A stretch of 64,000 nt of DNA from Rhodospirillales bacterium (GCA_019455065.1 JACFNC010000014.1:39929-103928); one strand, 5' to 3'; positions 42,779 through 51,980 are shown, numbered from the stretch's first letter. Notes: generated from the letters alone by a model not told the origin. Numbers and translations are program-made.

Positions 42779-43492
42779 ATGAATGATTTCTCCGACGCCT
42801 TCGCTACCGCGCTGTCGCTGATCCTGAATCTCGACCAGGACCTGGCCGAGATCGTGCTGCTTTCGTTGCGGGTCAGCCTCACGGCCGTGCTCGTTGCCGC
42901 CGTCATCGGCCTGCCGCTCGGGGCCGCCCTGGCGCTGTTCCGCTTTCCAGGCCGATCCGCCGCCATCGTCATCGTGAACGCGTTGATGGGACTGCCGCCC
43001 GTGGTGGTCGGCCTGGTCGTGTATCTGCTGCTGTCGCGTTCCGGCCCGCTCGGGCCGCTCGGGCTGCTGTTCAGTCCGGCGGCGATGATCATCGCTCAGG
43101 CCGTCCTGGTCACCCCCATCGTCGCCGCGCTCACGCGCCAAGTGGTCGAGGACTTGTGGGCCGAGTACGAGGAACAACTGCGTTCGCTCGGAGCGACGCC
43201 GGCCAGGGCGATCGGCACGCTGTTGTGGGACGGCCGGTTCAGCCTGGTTACCGCCGTCCTCGCCGGTTTCGGCCGGGCCAGCGCCGAAGTCGGCGCGGTG
43301 ATGATCGTCGGCGGCAACATCGCGCACGTCACGCGCGTCATGACCACCACCATCGCCCTCGAGGTCAGCAAGGGCGACCTTGCCCTGGCGCTCGGCCTGG
43401 GCATCATCCTCATCGCCCTGTCGCTGGCGGTCAACGGAGCCGCCAGCCTGATTCGCGAGACGGCGCGCCGCTACCAGGGGGCGCTGGCGTGA
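42779..43492 (+). CDS. tupB: Tungstate-type ABC transporter permease TupB
   Basis: The 237-residue inner-membrane permease has about five or six helices and the binding-protein-dependent permease loop EEQLRSLGATPARAIGTLLWDGRFSLVTAVLAGFGRASAEVGAVMIVGGN, with EAA-type Gly. The VNALMGLPPVVVGLVVYLLLSRSGPLG segment is typical of TupB/WtpB oxyanion permeases. It is the first gene of the tupBCA operon and its stop overlaps the tupC start. Tungstate specificity rests on the binding protein family and gene order. Confidence 0.9.
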   Translation: MNDFSDAFATALSLILNLDQDLAEIVLLSLRVSLTAVLVAAVIGLPLGAALALFRFPGRSAAIVIVNALMGLPPVVVGLVVYLLLSRSGPLGPLGLLFSPAAMIIAQAVLVTPIVAALTRQVVEDLWAEYEEQLRSLGATPARAIGTLLWDGRFSLVTAVLAGFGRASAEVGAVMIVGGNIAHVTRVMTTTIALEVSKGDLALALGLGIILIALSLAVNGAASLIRETARRYQGALA

Positions 43493-44217
43493 TGGCGACC
43501 TTCCCGCCGATCACGCCGCTGTCGGTCGAGGGCCTCGCCTTCGCGGTCGACGGCAAGCAACTGCTCAGCGAGATTTCCTTTACCCTGGAGGCCCACCGCA
43601 CCGCGTTGGTGCTGGGGCCGAACGGCGCCGGCAAGAGTCTCTTGCTGCGCCTGTGCCACGGCCTATTGCAACCGACCGCCGGCCGCGTCTCGTGGCAGGG
43701 CGCCGGAGCCGATCAGGCGTCGGCGCATCAGGCCATGGTGTTCCAGCGCCCTGTGATGCTGCGCCGCTCCGCCGCCGCCAACATCGACTATGCCCTCTCC
43801 CTTCGAGGCGTGCCGGCGCGCCAGCGATCCAGTCTGACCGCCGAGGCGCTGGAGAGGGCCGGGCTGTCCGCGCTCGCCAAGCGTCCCGCCCGCGTTCTTT
43901 CGGGCGGGGAACAACAGCGCCTCGCCCTGGCCAGAGCCTGGTCAGTGCGGCCGCAGGTGTTGTTTTTGGACGAGCCGACCGCGAGCCTGGATCCTGCGGC
44001 GACGCGCGCCGTCGAGGAACTGATCGGGCGCATCCGCGCCGACGGCACGACCATCGTGATGACCACCCACGATCTTGGCCAGGCGCGTCGCCTTGCCGAC
44101 GAGATCATCTTTCTGCATCGCGGACGTCTGGTCGAAAAGACCGCGGCCGCGGACTTCTTCAGCAACCCGCAAAGCCAGGAGGCACGCGCCTTCGTGGCCG
44201 GCGAACTGCTCTGGTAG
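43492..44217 (+). CDS. tupC: Tungstate-type ABC transporter ATPase TupC
   Basis: The 241-residue ATPase has Walker A LGPNGAGKSLLLRL, Q-loop MVFQRPVMLRRS, signature LSGGEQQRLALARAW, Walker B QVLFLDEPTASLDP, and switch His in TTHDLGQARRLAD. It lacks the C-terminal TOBE domain found in ModC, which fits TupC. TGATG overlap couples it to tupB; tupA follows after 16 bp. Confidence 0.91.
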   Translation: MATFPPITPLSVEGLAFAVDGKQLLSEISFTLEAHRTALVLGPNGAGKSLLLRLCHGLLQPTAGRVSWQGAGADQASAHQAMVFQRPVMLRRSAAANIDYALSLRGVPARQRSSLTAEALERAGLSALAKRPARVLSGGEQQRLALARAWSVRPQVLFLDEPTASLDPAATRAVEELIGRIRADGTTIVMTTHDLGQARRLADEIIFLHRGRLVEKTAAADFFSNPQSQEARAFVAGELLW

Positions 44218-44233
44218 AAAAGGAGAAAATCGC

Positions 44234-45061
44234 ATGAGAACGATCATCAGGCTCCTGGCCGGGCTGGCGACGACCGCCGCCCTCTTGTTCCCCGCGCACG
44301 CCGCCGACAAGTACATCACCGTGGCGTCGACGACCTCGACCGAGCAATCGGGCCTGTTCGGCCATCTGCTCCCCAAATTCACCGCCAAGACCGGCATCGA
44401 GGTGCGGGTGATCGCGCAGGGAACCGGGCAAGCCCTGAAGACCGGGCGCCAGGGCGATGCCGACGTGCTCTTCGTCCACGACCCCGTCGCCGAGAAGAAG
44501 TTCGTCGAAGAAGGCTATGGCGTTGGCCGCCGCGAGGTCATGTACAACGACTTCGTCGTCGTCGGTCCCAAGAGCGATCCCGCCGGCGTCAAGGGCGCCA
44601 AGAGCACGGCCGAGGCCCTGAAGCGCATCGCGGACGCGCAAGCGGGCTTCGCCTCGCGCGGCGACAAGAGCGGCACCCACGCCGCCGAACTGCGCCATTG
44701 GAAGGCGGCCGGCGTCGACGTTGCGGCGGCGTCCGGCAGCTGGTACCGCGAGACCGGCTCCGGCATGGGGCCCACGCTCAACACCGCCGCCGCCATGGAG
44801 GCCTATTCGCTCACCGACCGGGGCACCTGGCTCAACTTCAAGAACCGCAAAAACCTGGAGATCGTGTTCGAGGGCGACCCCAGCCTGTTCAACCAGTACG
44901 GCGTGATCCTGGTCAATCCCGACAAGCACGCGCACGTCAAGAAGGACATGGGGCAAACGTTCATGAACTGGCTGACTTCGGCGGAAGGCCAGCAGACCAT
45001 CGCCGACTACAAGATCAACGGCGAGCAGCTGTTCTTCCCCAACTACAAGCCGGGATCCTGA
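44234..45061 (+). CDS. tupA: Tungstate-binding periplasmic protein TupA
   Basis: The 275-residue binding protein has a signal peptide of about 23 residues. The TupA signature TVASTTSTEQSGLFGHLLP at the mature N-terminus carries the Thr/Ser oxyanion ligands. GDADVLFVHDPVAEKKFVEEGYG, MYNDFVVVGP and SRGDKSGTHAAELRHW also match. TupA binds tungstate tightly over molybdate in characterised members, so the likely use is for W-cofactor enzymes such as formate or aldehyde oxidoreductases. AAGGAGAAAATCGC precedes the ATG. Confidence 0.92.
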   Translation: MRTIIRLLAGLATTAALLFPAHAADKYITVASTTSTEQSGLFGHLLPKFTAKTGIEVRVIAQGTGQALKTGRQGDADVLFVHDPVAEKKFVEEGYGVGRREVMYNDFVVVGPKSDPAGVKGAKSTAEALKRIADAQAGFASRGDKSGTHAAELRHWKAAGVDVAAASGSWYRETGSGMGPTLNTAAAMEAYSLTDRGTWLNFKNRKNLEIVFEGDPSLFNQYGVILVNPDKHAHVKKDMGQTFMNWLTSAEGQQTIADYKINGEQLFFPNYKPGS

Positions 45062-45064
45062 CGC

Positions 45065-46003
45065 CTAGGGGCCGTTGTGGCGTACCGTTCCCAGGCCGGA
45101 GAGGTCGTATCCGCCCAACGCCTTCGCCCTTTCGGCGAAGGCCGCGGTGCGGGTGACGGCCAGGAATGCCTGGAACGGCGGCTCGAAGTAGTCGCGTCGC
45201 CGCACCGCAAGATCGTAACGCTCGCGCGTCAGAGGGACGAAATCGAGGCGCAGGGATGCGGCCACGGCGGCGATGGCGATGCCGGCATCGGCCCGCCCCT
45301 CGATGACCGCGAGTCCGACGTCGGTCTCGCTGCGGGCCGGCGCGGCGAGCAGGTTCAGGTCCTGTTTCCGCATTCCGGCCGCCGACAGCAGGTGCTCAAA
45401 AAGGACCTGGCTGCCCGCCCCCGGCTGGCGCGCGATCACGCGCGCCTTGCCGGCCGCGAGATCGGCCACGCCTTGGATGCCCAGCGGATTGCCGTTGGCC
45501 ACGACCAGCCCTTGTTCCCGCCAAGCCCATTCGATGACGACGATGTCCTGGCCGGCGAGTTCGCGCCGGACATGGGGCACATTGTATTCGCCGGTCTGCT
45601 CGTCGCGCAGGTGGATGCCCGCGGCGATGGCCTGCCGTGCGGCCAGCTTGAGCAGCCCGTCCTGGCTGCCGCCCGGCATCATCGCCAGGCCGCAGTGGGC
45701 TTCGCGCAGGCACCAGTCGAGCAGCGGGTCGTGGCTTCCGGCGATGACCGGCGGCGAGGCGGTCAGCGTTCCCGCCTCGGCCGCGCCGTAGTCGGAGTTT
45801 TGGCGGAGCCATTCGTCAATCAGCCTGCGCGGGAACAGCCACTTCCCGGTTACCCGCGTGCACGGAATGCGCCGCTCGCGCAGCAACTCGTAAATCTTGC
45901 GTTCCTTGACCTTGAGGTATTTCGCGACCTCATGGGTGTCCATCAGTTCGCCGGGAACTTCGTCCGCGGCGTCACGGATCTCGCTCGAGCGCTTGGATGG
46001 CAT
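45065..46003 (-). CDS. Excisionase-type HTH regulator fused to a substrate-binding-like domain
   Basis: The 312-residue regulator has an N-terminal MerR/excisionase-type helix-turn-helix (about 18-70: LMDTHEVAKYLKVKERKIYELLRERRIPCTRVTGKWLFPRRLIDEWL). A PBP-like domain (about 85-300) follows, with VIAGSHDPLLDWCLRE, MPGGSQDGLLKLA, VIARQPGAGSQVLFEHLL and DVGLAVIEGRADAGIA. This fusion is common beside molybdate and tungstate transporters. It converges on tupA with a 3-bp gap. Likely role: oxyanion-responsive control of tupBCA through the repeats at 42696-42754. GGAGAAGATTG precedes ATG 46003. Confidence 0.87.
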   Translation of the reverse strand: MPSKRSSEIRDAADEVPGELMDTHEVAKYLKVKERKIYELLRERRIPCTRVTGKWLFPRRLIDEWLRQNSDYGAAEAGTLTASPPVIAGSHDPLLDWCLREAHCGLAMMPGGSQDGLLKLAARQAIAAGIHLRDEQTGEYNVPHVRRELAGQDIVVIEWAWREQGLVVANGNPLGIQGVADLAAGKARVIARQPGAGSQVLFEHLLSAAGMRKQDLNLLAAPARSETDVGLAVIEGRADAGIAIAAVAASLRLDFVPLTRERYDLAVRRRDYFEPPFQAFLAVTRTAAFAERAKALGGYDLSGLGTVRHNGP

Positions 46004-46033
46004 CAATCTTCTCCAGGCCCTGCGGACCTCGGG

Positions 46034-46966
46034 TCAACGCGCCGTGAACTTGGTGACGGACTCGGAAATCTCATGCGCCACCTGCTTGGTCGTTTGCTGG
46101 GGCTCGAACGCCCGCGCCAGCGCCTGCGAGATCTTGGGCAGCAACTCGACGTCCCGGTGGTCGGGTTGATCCAGGGTCTCAAGCATGCGCTCCGCGAGCT
46201 TGATCAGCGACAGCGTGAGTTCGGAGATGTAGGCGAAGGGCGTGCCCCGCACGCGGCGGGCCAGATCCTCGGCCACCGTGCAGAGGTATTTGAGATCGTC
46301 CTCGCAGGCGCGGACGCTCTTGTCGAGTTGGTAACGCGACAGGATGCGGTCGATCAGGTAGCCGACCTGCACCGCGTAGCGTTCCATCTTCTGCTGGTTG
46401 ATGCGTGCGATGGCGGTGTCGATCATCCGCTGCAGGCTCGACGGCTCGGTATGCGTTACCGCCTTCGCCCGCAAGGGGTTCGGGACCGGAAGCAGCGGTA
46501 TCTGTTCGCAATCGAGACGCGCCTTCTTGCGCCGGTCGGGGCCGATGTAGTCATGGGTGACGACGAAAGGCTTGCGCCCCTTCGCCAGCACCTGCACCCG
46601 CTCGACCAGCGCATCCGCCGAGAACGGCTTCACGATCAGGTCGTCCGCACCCGAATCGACGATCTTGCGGACCAGATCCTGGGTCGGATTGCCGGTCAGG
46701 GTGATGGCGAGCAGGAAAGGGTTCTTGCCCAGCCGATGATGACGCACCGCCCGCAGCATGGCGCAGAAGTCGCCGCCGGGAAGCGAGGCATCCGCGATCA
46801 CCATGTCGGTCGTTTTATTGGCCAGATGATCGCGTAGTGTTTCGCAATCGCTGAAATCCGCGATTTCTCGAAAGCCGGACGAATAAAGAATGCTGCGGAT
46901 GCTGTGCCGAAGCTGGGGATTGCTCTCGCCGACAGCGAGGCAAACGTCGCCGAACCGATACTCCAC
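46034..46966 (-). CDS. Orphan response regulator with an uncharacterised helical C-terminal domain
   Basis: The 310-residue protein has an atypical N-terminal receiver domain (about 5-125). It holds Asp59 in MVIADASLPGGDF and Lys113 in LIVKPFSADAL; the usual acidic pair near residue 12 is reduced to VGES. A linker (about 130-170) leads to an all-helical region (175-305; LQRMIDTAIARINQQKMERYAVQVGYLIDRI, DLKYLCTVAEDLARRVRG) with no recognised DNA-binding or enzymatic motif. GTG 46966 follows GGGGGTGGG; upstream starts are possible. No kinase gene is nearby. Confidence 0.78.
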   Translation of the reverse strand: MEYRFGDVCLAVGESNPQLRHSIRSILYSSGFREIADFSDCETLRDHLANKTTDMVIADASLPGGDFCAMLRAVRHHRLGKNPFLLAITLTGNPTQDLVRKIVDSGADDLIVKPFSADALVERVQVLAKGRKPFVVTHDYIGPDRRKKARLDCEQIPLLPVPNPLRAKAVTHTEPSSLQRMIDTAIARINQQKMERYAVQVGYLIDRILSRYQLDKSVRACEDDLKYLCTVAEDLARRVRGTPFAYISELTLSLIKLAERMLETLDQPDHRDVELLPKISQALARAFEPQQTTKQVAHEISESVTKFTAR

Positions 46967-47064
46967 TATACCCACCCCCACTGGTCTTCCCACTGGCGGG
47001 AAAACCATTCCAACTCTAGCGGCGTAACGCATTGTTAGCAATCGGCCGGGATGTCGCAGGCCGT

Positions 47065-48087
47065 TCACCATCGAACCGTGCCGTCGACCCCGTGGATGGC
47101 GCCGTTCGGCGTGAAGGCGCGGAAGGCGAAAGCGAACGGGTTGACATGGGCGACGTCGCGCAGCCGGTCGCCGTCGCGCCGTTGCACGGTCACCGACCCG
47201 ATGTCCTCGCCGGCGGCGATCCGGCGCGGCCCGAGCGCCGATGCCCGCCCCGGGCGCCAGCGGATCGTCAAGTCCCCGGCCTCGATCAGCCCCTTGCCGC
47301 GCACCAAATCCAGCGTCCACGCCTGGTCGCCCACCGCCACCACCCGTTCCATCAGGTCCATGTCCGCCGGCGGTGCGCCCTGAAACAGGAAGGGTTTGGG
47401 TGCGCTTTCGTAGCCGACGTAAGGGGTTTCGCCGTAAGGACGGGAGCCCGGCTCCGTCGGCACCATCACCCGACCGCGCGGCGCACGGCGTTGAAAATCG
47501 CCGAGCGACTCGAGGCGGGCGGGCAGCGGAGCCAGGCGCTGACCGGTCAACGCTCCCACCACCGCCTGGCCGGTGAACTGCTGCCACCAGCTTTCGGTCT
47601 CGCGGTCGTACAGCAGCGAATTCGAGTGGCGGAGCTTTCCAGTGGTTCCGAACTCGAGCGTCCGCCCTTCCAGCCCGCGTCCGTACACCACCGCCGAGTC
47701 GCACAAGGGCGAATAGGTGACCACCACGGGCATCCCGGCGACCACGTCGTTGACGACCTCGTGCCAGATCAGGATGCGCAAGGGGTAGGCGCGGGAGTCG
47801 CCCTCGATGTCCAGGGCGACGACCGGCTCCTCGGGCGGAATGTCGGCGGCCTCGAAGGCGCCGACGAAGCGCGGTCGGTCGATCGGGCGGATGGCGTCGC
47901 GCCGCGGCCCGCCGGCGATGACGTCGGCGTAGTCGATGGCGTGCCGGGCGAAGTCGGTGCGCGGCCATTCGGCGCGCCAATGCTCAGGCTCGGCGGCGGT
48001 CTGGGCGCGCATGAAGACGATGCCCACTGTGGCGCCGACCGCGAGCAGGAACGCAATCGCCGCCAGCACCCAGAACCGCGCGCCCAC
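47065..48087 (-). CDS. DUF3179 family membrane-anchored protein
   Basis: The 340-residue protein has one N-terminal membrane helix (about 5-27) and an extracytoplasmic DUF3179 domain. It shows EPVVALDIEGDSRAYPLRILIWHEVVNDVV, MPVVVTYSPLCDSAVVYGR with the family Cys motif, GKLRHSNSLLYDRETESWWQQFTG and HVNPFAFAFRAFTPNGAIHG. The family is widespread but its activity is unproven. It is transcribed leftwards, 16 bp after the hydroxyacid dehydrogenase stop. Confidence 0.88.
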   Translation of the reverse strand: MGARFWVLAAIAFLLAVGATVGIVFMRAQTAAEPEHWRAEWPRTDFARHAIDYADVIAGGPRRDAIRPIDRPRFVGAFEAADIPPEEPVVALDIEGDSRAYPLRILIWHEVVNDVVAGMPVVVTYSPLCDSAVVYGRGLEGRTLEFGTTGKLRHSNSLLYDRETESWWQQFTGQAVVGALTGQRLAPLPARLESLGDFQRRAPRGRVMVPTEPGSRPYGETPYVGYESAPKPFLFQGAPPADMDLMERVVAVGDQAWTLDLVRGKGLIEAGDLTIRWRPGRASALGPRRIAAGEDIGSVTVQRRDGDRLRDVAHVNPFAFAFRAFTPNGAIHGVDGTVRW

Positions 48088-48103
48088 GCCCGCCCCGCCG
48101 CGG

Positions 48104-49069
48104 TCAGCCGACGGGATTGAGCGGCGGGCGCCCGGCCAGGACCGCGTCGACGTTGTCGACCGCCATCATGCCCATGGCGGTACGGGTCTCCAGGGTGGCG
48201 GTTCCCAGATGCGGCAGCAGGAAGGTGTTGGGCAGATCCTTGTAGCCCGGATGCACCCGCGGCTCGTTCTGGTAGACGTCGAGGCCCGCCGCGGCGATCT
48301 GCCCCGAGGAGAGGGCGGCGATCAGGTCGTCGTCCTTGACCACGTCGCCGCGCGCGGTGTTCACCACCACCGCGCCCCGGGGCAGCAGAGCGATCGTCTC
48401 GGCGTTCAGGAGGTGGCGGGTCTCCGGCGTCGACGGGCTGTGCAGGGAGAGGAACTGGCTGACCGCGAGCAGGCCTCGCAGGCTGTCGTGAAAGATGGCG
48501 CCCTGTTCGGACTCGGGGGGCAGGCGGCGGCGGTTGTGATAGTGGATTTCCATGCCGAACGGCTTCATGCGCCGCGCCACCGCCTGGCCGATGCGGCCCA
48601 TGCCGACGATGCCCAGGCGCTTGCCGGCAAGCTGGATGCCGAGAAGCTGGGTCGGCGCCCAGCCGCTCCAGGTGCCGGCGCGCATCATGGCCTCGCCCTC
48701 GCCGGCCCGCCGGGCGGCGCCCAGCAGCAGCAGGGCGGCGATCTCGGCCGTGGCCTCGGTGACCGCGCCCGGGGTGTTGGTGACCGGCAGGCCGCGGGCG
48801 CGGGCGGCGGCGACGTCGATATGGTCGGTGCCGACGGAGAACGTGGCCAGGATGCGGAGCGTTTCCGGCAGGCGCGCGATCAGCGCCGCGTCGATGCGGT
48901 CGGTGATGGTCACCAGCAGCGCGTCGCCGCCGGCCGAGCGGGCGACGATCTCGTCCTGGGCGTAGGGCCGGTCGTCGGCGTTGAGGTCGGCGTCGTAGTC
49001 GCGCGCCAGGCGCTCCTCGACGGCCGGCGGCAGCTTGCGGGTGACGAGAACCCTGGGGCGGGCGGGCAT
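48104..49069 (-). CDS. D-isomer-specific 2-hydroxyacid dehydrogenase (glyoxylate/hydroxypyruvate reductase type)
   Basis: The 321-residue NAD(P)H enzyme reduces 2-oxoacids such as glyoxylate or hydroxypyruvate. The dinucleotide motif is KRLGIVGMGRIGQAVARRMK. The catalytic residues are Arg in VVVNTARGDVVKDDDL, Glu in DVYQNEPRVHP and His in TFLLPHLGTATLETR. The substrate loop is FSVGTDHIDVAAARARG. Exact specificity is open. It is the first gene of a leftward pair with the DUF3179 gene; the region upstream is filled by hairpin repeats. Confidence 0.92.
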   Translation of the reverse strand: MPARPRVLVTRKLPPAVEERLARDYDADLNADDRPYAQDEIVARSAGGDALLVTITDRIDAALIARLPETLRILATFSVGTDHIDVAAARARGLPVTNTPGAVTEATAEIAALLLLGAARRAGEGEAMMRAGTWSGWAPTQLLGIQLAGKRLGIVGMGRIGQAVARRMKPFGMEIHYHNRRRLPPESEQGAIFHDSLRGLLAVSQFLSLHSPSTPETRHLLNAETIALLPRGAVVVNTARGDVVKDDDLIAALSSGQIAAAGLDVYQNEPRVHPGYKDLPNTFLLPHLGTATLETRTAMGMMAVDNVDAVLAGRPPLNPVG

Positions 49070-49199
49070 CGGCCGGAACCTCGGCTTGGTTGCGGGAGTC
49101 TCAGGCTATCAACCGGCGCCGGCCTTCGGCAAGGTCGAGTGGGGGGTGCTGGGCCGCGCCCGTCCTTGCGACTCGCCCTCGCACAAAAGGCATGTGGTC

Positions 49200-49385
49200 C
49201 GTTCCGGCAGCTACCATGATCGTCATGCCCGGACTTGATCCGGGCATCCACGCCCATCCGGTCGCCCAGTGCCGAAGCCGTGGCACCACGTGGATGCGCG
49301 GGTCGAGCCCGCGCATGACGGTGATATCCCCGCGCAAGCGGGGCCGTGGCATGGATTCCCGCTTTCGCGGGAATGGCGGGAAACG
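49200..49385. repeat. Cluster of dispersed palindromic repeats (four hairpins)
   Basis: Four tandem hairpins fill most of the 344-bp gap between two genes: ATGCCCGG..CCGGGCAT (49225-49247), ATGCGCGGG..CCCGCGCAT (49294-49316), CCCCGC..GCGGGG (about 49328-49343) and ATTCCCGC..GCGGGAAT (about 49354-49373). The words GTCATGCCCGGACTTG and TGGATTCCCGCTTTCGCGGG recur near 62.2-62.4 and 63.9 kb. Confidence 0.75.
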
Positions 49386-49413
49386 CTCCAGGACGCGGTG
49401 TGTCGTCCATCCC

Positions 49414-50982
49414 TTACGAAATCAGCGCCTCCAGCGCCTCCAGGCGGTCGGCCTCGGCGGCGGGTTTGTCCCAGCGGATGCGGGCGATGCGGGGGAAGCG
49501 CAGGGCGACGCCCGACTTGTGGCGGCCCGAGGCATGCACGCTGTCGAAGGCCACCTCGAACACCAGACCGGGGCGCACCTCGCGCACCGGGCCGAAGCGG
49601 TTGACGGTGTTGGCGCGCACCCAGCGGTCGATCTGCAGCAACTCCTCGTCGGTGAAGCCGAAATAGGCCTTGCCCACCGGCACCAGGGCGCCGCCCGACC
49701 AGGCGCCGAAGGTGTAGTCGCTGTAATAGGAACTGCGCTTGCCGTGGCCGCGCTGGGCGTACATCAGCACCGCATCGACCGTCAGGGCGTCGCGCTTCCA
49801 TTTGAACCACGGGCCCTTGGGGCGGCCGGACAGATAGGGGCTGTCCTTGCGCTTCAGCATCAGTCCCTCGATGCCGTTCTGGCGGGCCGCGTCGCGCAGC
49901 GCGGCCAGTTGGTCCCAGCTCTCGAACGGCAGCAGCGGCGACAGGTCGAGCCGGGGGCGCGGCCGCGCGAACCAGCGCTCCAGCCGTGCCCGCCGCTCGG
50001 CGAAGGGCAGCGGCCGCAAGTCCTCGCCCTCGCAGAACAGCATGTCGTAGACGCGCACATGCGCCGGGTAGTCGCGCAGCATCTTCGGCGTCACGGTCTT
50101 GCGGTTGAGGCGCTGCTGGAGATGGTTGAAGGAGGCCGGCTCGCCGTCCGGCGCCACCACCAGAAGCTCGCCGTCGATGACCGCGTCGAAGGTGGCCGCC
50201 TCCAGAATATCGGGGAAGGCGCCGCCGACGTCGTCGCCCGAGCGGGCGAACAGCCGGCGCGTCCCGCCCCGCGCCGCCACCTGGACCCGAATGCCGTCCC
50301 ATTTCCACTCGGCGGCGAAGTCGGCCGGGTCGAGGCCCGCCAGGTCCCGCTCCTCCAGCGGGGTGGCCAGCATGAACGGCCTGAAGGTGGCGCCGTCTTC
50401 GACCGCCGGCCGGTCGGCCAAGCCCTCGGCCCAGGCGAACAGGCCGGCATAGGGCGGCTTCAGGCCGTGCCACACCTCCTCGATCTCGGCCGCGTCGCGG
50501 CCGCCCCATTCGGCCACCGCGGTCTTGGCGAGGCGCGCCGACACACCCACGCGCAGGCCGCCGGTGATCAGCTTCAGCAGCGCCCAGCGGCCGGTCGCGT
50601 CCAGGCTGTCGAGCCAGCCCTCGAGCAGCCCCGCCACGCCGTCCTTGGGGGTGAGGCGCAGGGCCTCGACGATCTCGCCCAGCTCGGGCACGTGCGCCGC
50701 GGGCTGCGGCCGTTCCGGCCAGATCAGGGCCACCGTCTCGGCGAGGTCGCCGACATAGTCGTAGGACATCGCGAACAGCACCGGATCGACCCGCCGCGCC
50801 GCCAGGTCGCGGATCAGGGCCGGCTTGGCGTTGGGAAAGTCCAGGCCGCCGGTCAGGGCCGCCAGGGCGTAGCCGCGGTCGGGATCGGGGGCATGGGTGA
50901 AGTAGTCGGCCATCAGCCGCAGCTTGGCGTTGCGCCCGCCGGTGTAGACCAGCGAATCGAGCAGGCGCGCGAACGCCATCAT
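49414..50982 (-). CDS. ATP-dependent DNA ligase (repair-cluster type)
   Basis: The 522-residue ligase has an N-terminal DNA-binding domain (1-195), an adenylation domain with EWKWDGIRVQ (Lys227 nucleophile, motif I), AVIDGELLV (motif III), GLMLKRKDSPY (motif IV), GPWFKWKRD (motif V), and an OB domain. It seals nicks using ATP. The ATG overlaps the exonuclease stop. Together with that exonuclease, the Lhr-type helicase at 54173 and PdeM at 56723 it makes up the conserved ligase-associated DNA damage response set of many bacteria. Confidence 0.93.
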   Translation of the reverse strand: MMAFARLLDSLVYTGGRNAKLRLMADYFTHAPDPDRGYALAALTGGLDFPNAKPALIRDLAARRVDPVLFAMSYDYVGDLAETVALIWPERPQPAAHVPELGEIVEALRLTPKDGVAGLLEGWLDSLDATGRWALLKLITGGLRVGVSARLAKTAVAEWGGRDAAEIEEVWHGLKPPYAGLFAWAEGLADRPAVEDGATFRPFMLATPLEERDLAGLDPADFAAEWKWDGIRVQVAARGGTRRLFARSGDDVGGAFPDILEAATFDAVIDGELLVVAPDGEPASFNHLQQRLNRKTVTPKMLRDYPAHVRVYDMLFCEGEDLRPLPFAERRARLERWFARPRPRLDLSPLLPFESWDQLAALRDAARQNGIEGLMLKRKDSPYLSGRPKGPWFKWKRDALTVDAVLMYAQRGHGKRSSYYSDYTFGAWSGGALVPVGKAYFGFTDEELLQIDRWVRANTVNRFGPVREVRPGLVFEVAFDSVHASGRHKSGVALRFPRIARIRWDKPAAEADRLEALEALIS

Positions 50983-51980
50983 GCCGCCTCTTCCTCCTCG
51001 TAGCCCTCCAGGTACAAGGCGCGGGCCGCGATGCCCTTCTGCCCGGCGACATGCACCAGCGCGTCCTCGTTGCCGTGCGTCACCCACAGCTCCGGCGCCC
51101 CCACCTCGTCGATCGTGCGGCACAGCTCGTCCCAATCGGCATGGTCCGAGATCACCAGCGGCAGCTCGACGCCGCGCTGGCGGGCGCGCAGACGCACCCG
51201 CATCCAGCCCGAGGCCAAGGCCGTCACCGGGTCGGGCAGCCGCCGCGCCCAGCGGTCGGCGAGGGCCGAGGGGGGCGCGAGGACGATCTGGCCCTTCAAC
51301 TCGTCGGCGCTCGGGCCGGTGGCGAGGCGCAATTCGCCCAGCGCCACGCCCCATTCCTCGTAGAGGCGGCACATCTCGACCAGCCCGCCATGCACGTAGA
51401 TCGGCTGGTCGTAGCCGGCGGCGCGCAGCAGGCGGATGACGCGCTGGCACTTGCCCAGGGCGTAGACGCCGACGAGGTGGCAGCGCTCGGGGAACAGGGC
51501 CACCGAATGCAGCAGGCGGGCGATCTCGTCGGCGTCGTCGGGATGGCGGAACACCGGCAGGCCGAAGGTGGCCTCGGTGACGAAGAGGTCGCAGGGCACC
51601 GGCTCGAAGGGCAAGCAGGTGGGATCGGGGCGGCGCTTGTAGTCGCCCGACACCACCGCGCGGGTTCCCTCGTACTCCAGCACGACCTGGGCGCTGCCCA
51701 GCACGTGTCCGGCCGGCGCTAGGCGCACCGACACGTCGCCGATGCGCACGCTGCGGCCGTAGTCCAGGCCCTGGCCGCGCTCGGGCGCCGCGCCGCGCGC
51801 CGCCATGATGGCCAGCGTCGGCGGCGTCGCCAGCACGGCGGCGTGGCCGGCGCGCGCGTGGTCGGAATGGCCGTGCGTGACCACCGCCCGCGCCACAGGC
51901 TGCCAGGGGTCGATGTGAAAGCCGCCGGGCACGCAGCACAAGCCCTGCGGCGTCACCCTAAGCCAGTTCTCGATGTCCAT
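50979..51980 (-). CDS. Ligase-associated DNA exonuclease (metallo-beta-lactamase/beta-CASP-like)
   Basis: The 333-residue predicted nuclease has the metallo-beta-lactamase metal motif THGHSDHARAGH (His36, His38, Asp40, His41). APAGHVLGSAQVVLEYEG, VVSGDYKRRPDP, GVYALGKCQRVIRLL and ISDHADWDEL correspond to later metal and beta-CASP positions. The family (SNM1/Pso2-like) processes DNA ends before ligation. It is the first gene of the exonuclease-ligase operon. Confidence 0.92.
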   Translation of the reverse strand: MDIENWLRVTPQGLCCVPGGFHIDPWQPVARAVVTHGHSDHARAGHAAVLATPPTLAIMAARGAAPERGQGLDYGRSVRIGDVSVRLAPAGHVLGSAQVVLEYEGTRAVVSGDYKRRPDPTCLPFEPVPCDLFVTEATFGLPVFRHPDDADEIARLLHSVALFPERCHLVGVYALGKCQRVIRLLRAAGYDQPIYVHGGLVEMCRLYEEWGVALGELRLATGPSADELKGQIVLAPPSALADRWARRLPDPVTALASGWMRVRLRARQRGVELPLVISDHADWDELCRTIDEVGAPELWVTHGNEDALVHVAGQKGIAARALYLEGYEEEEAA

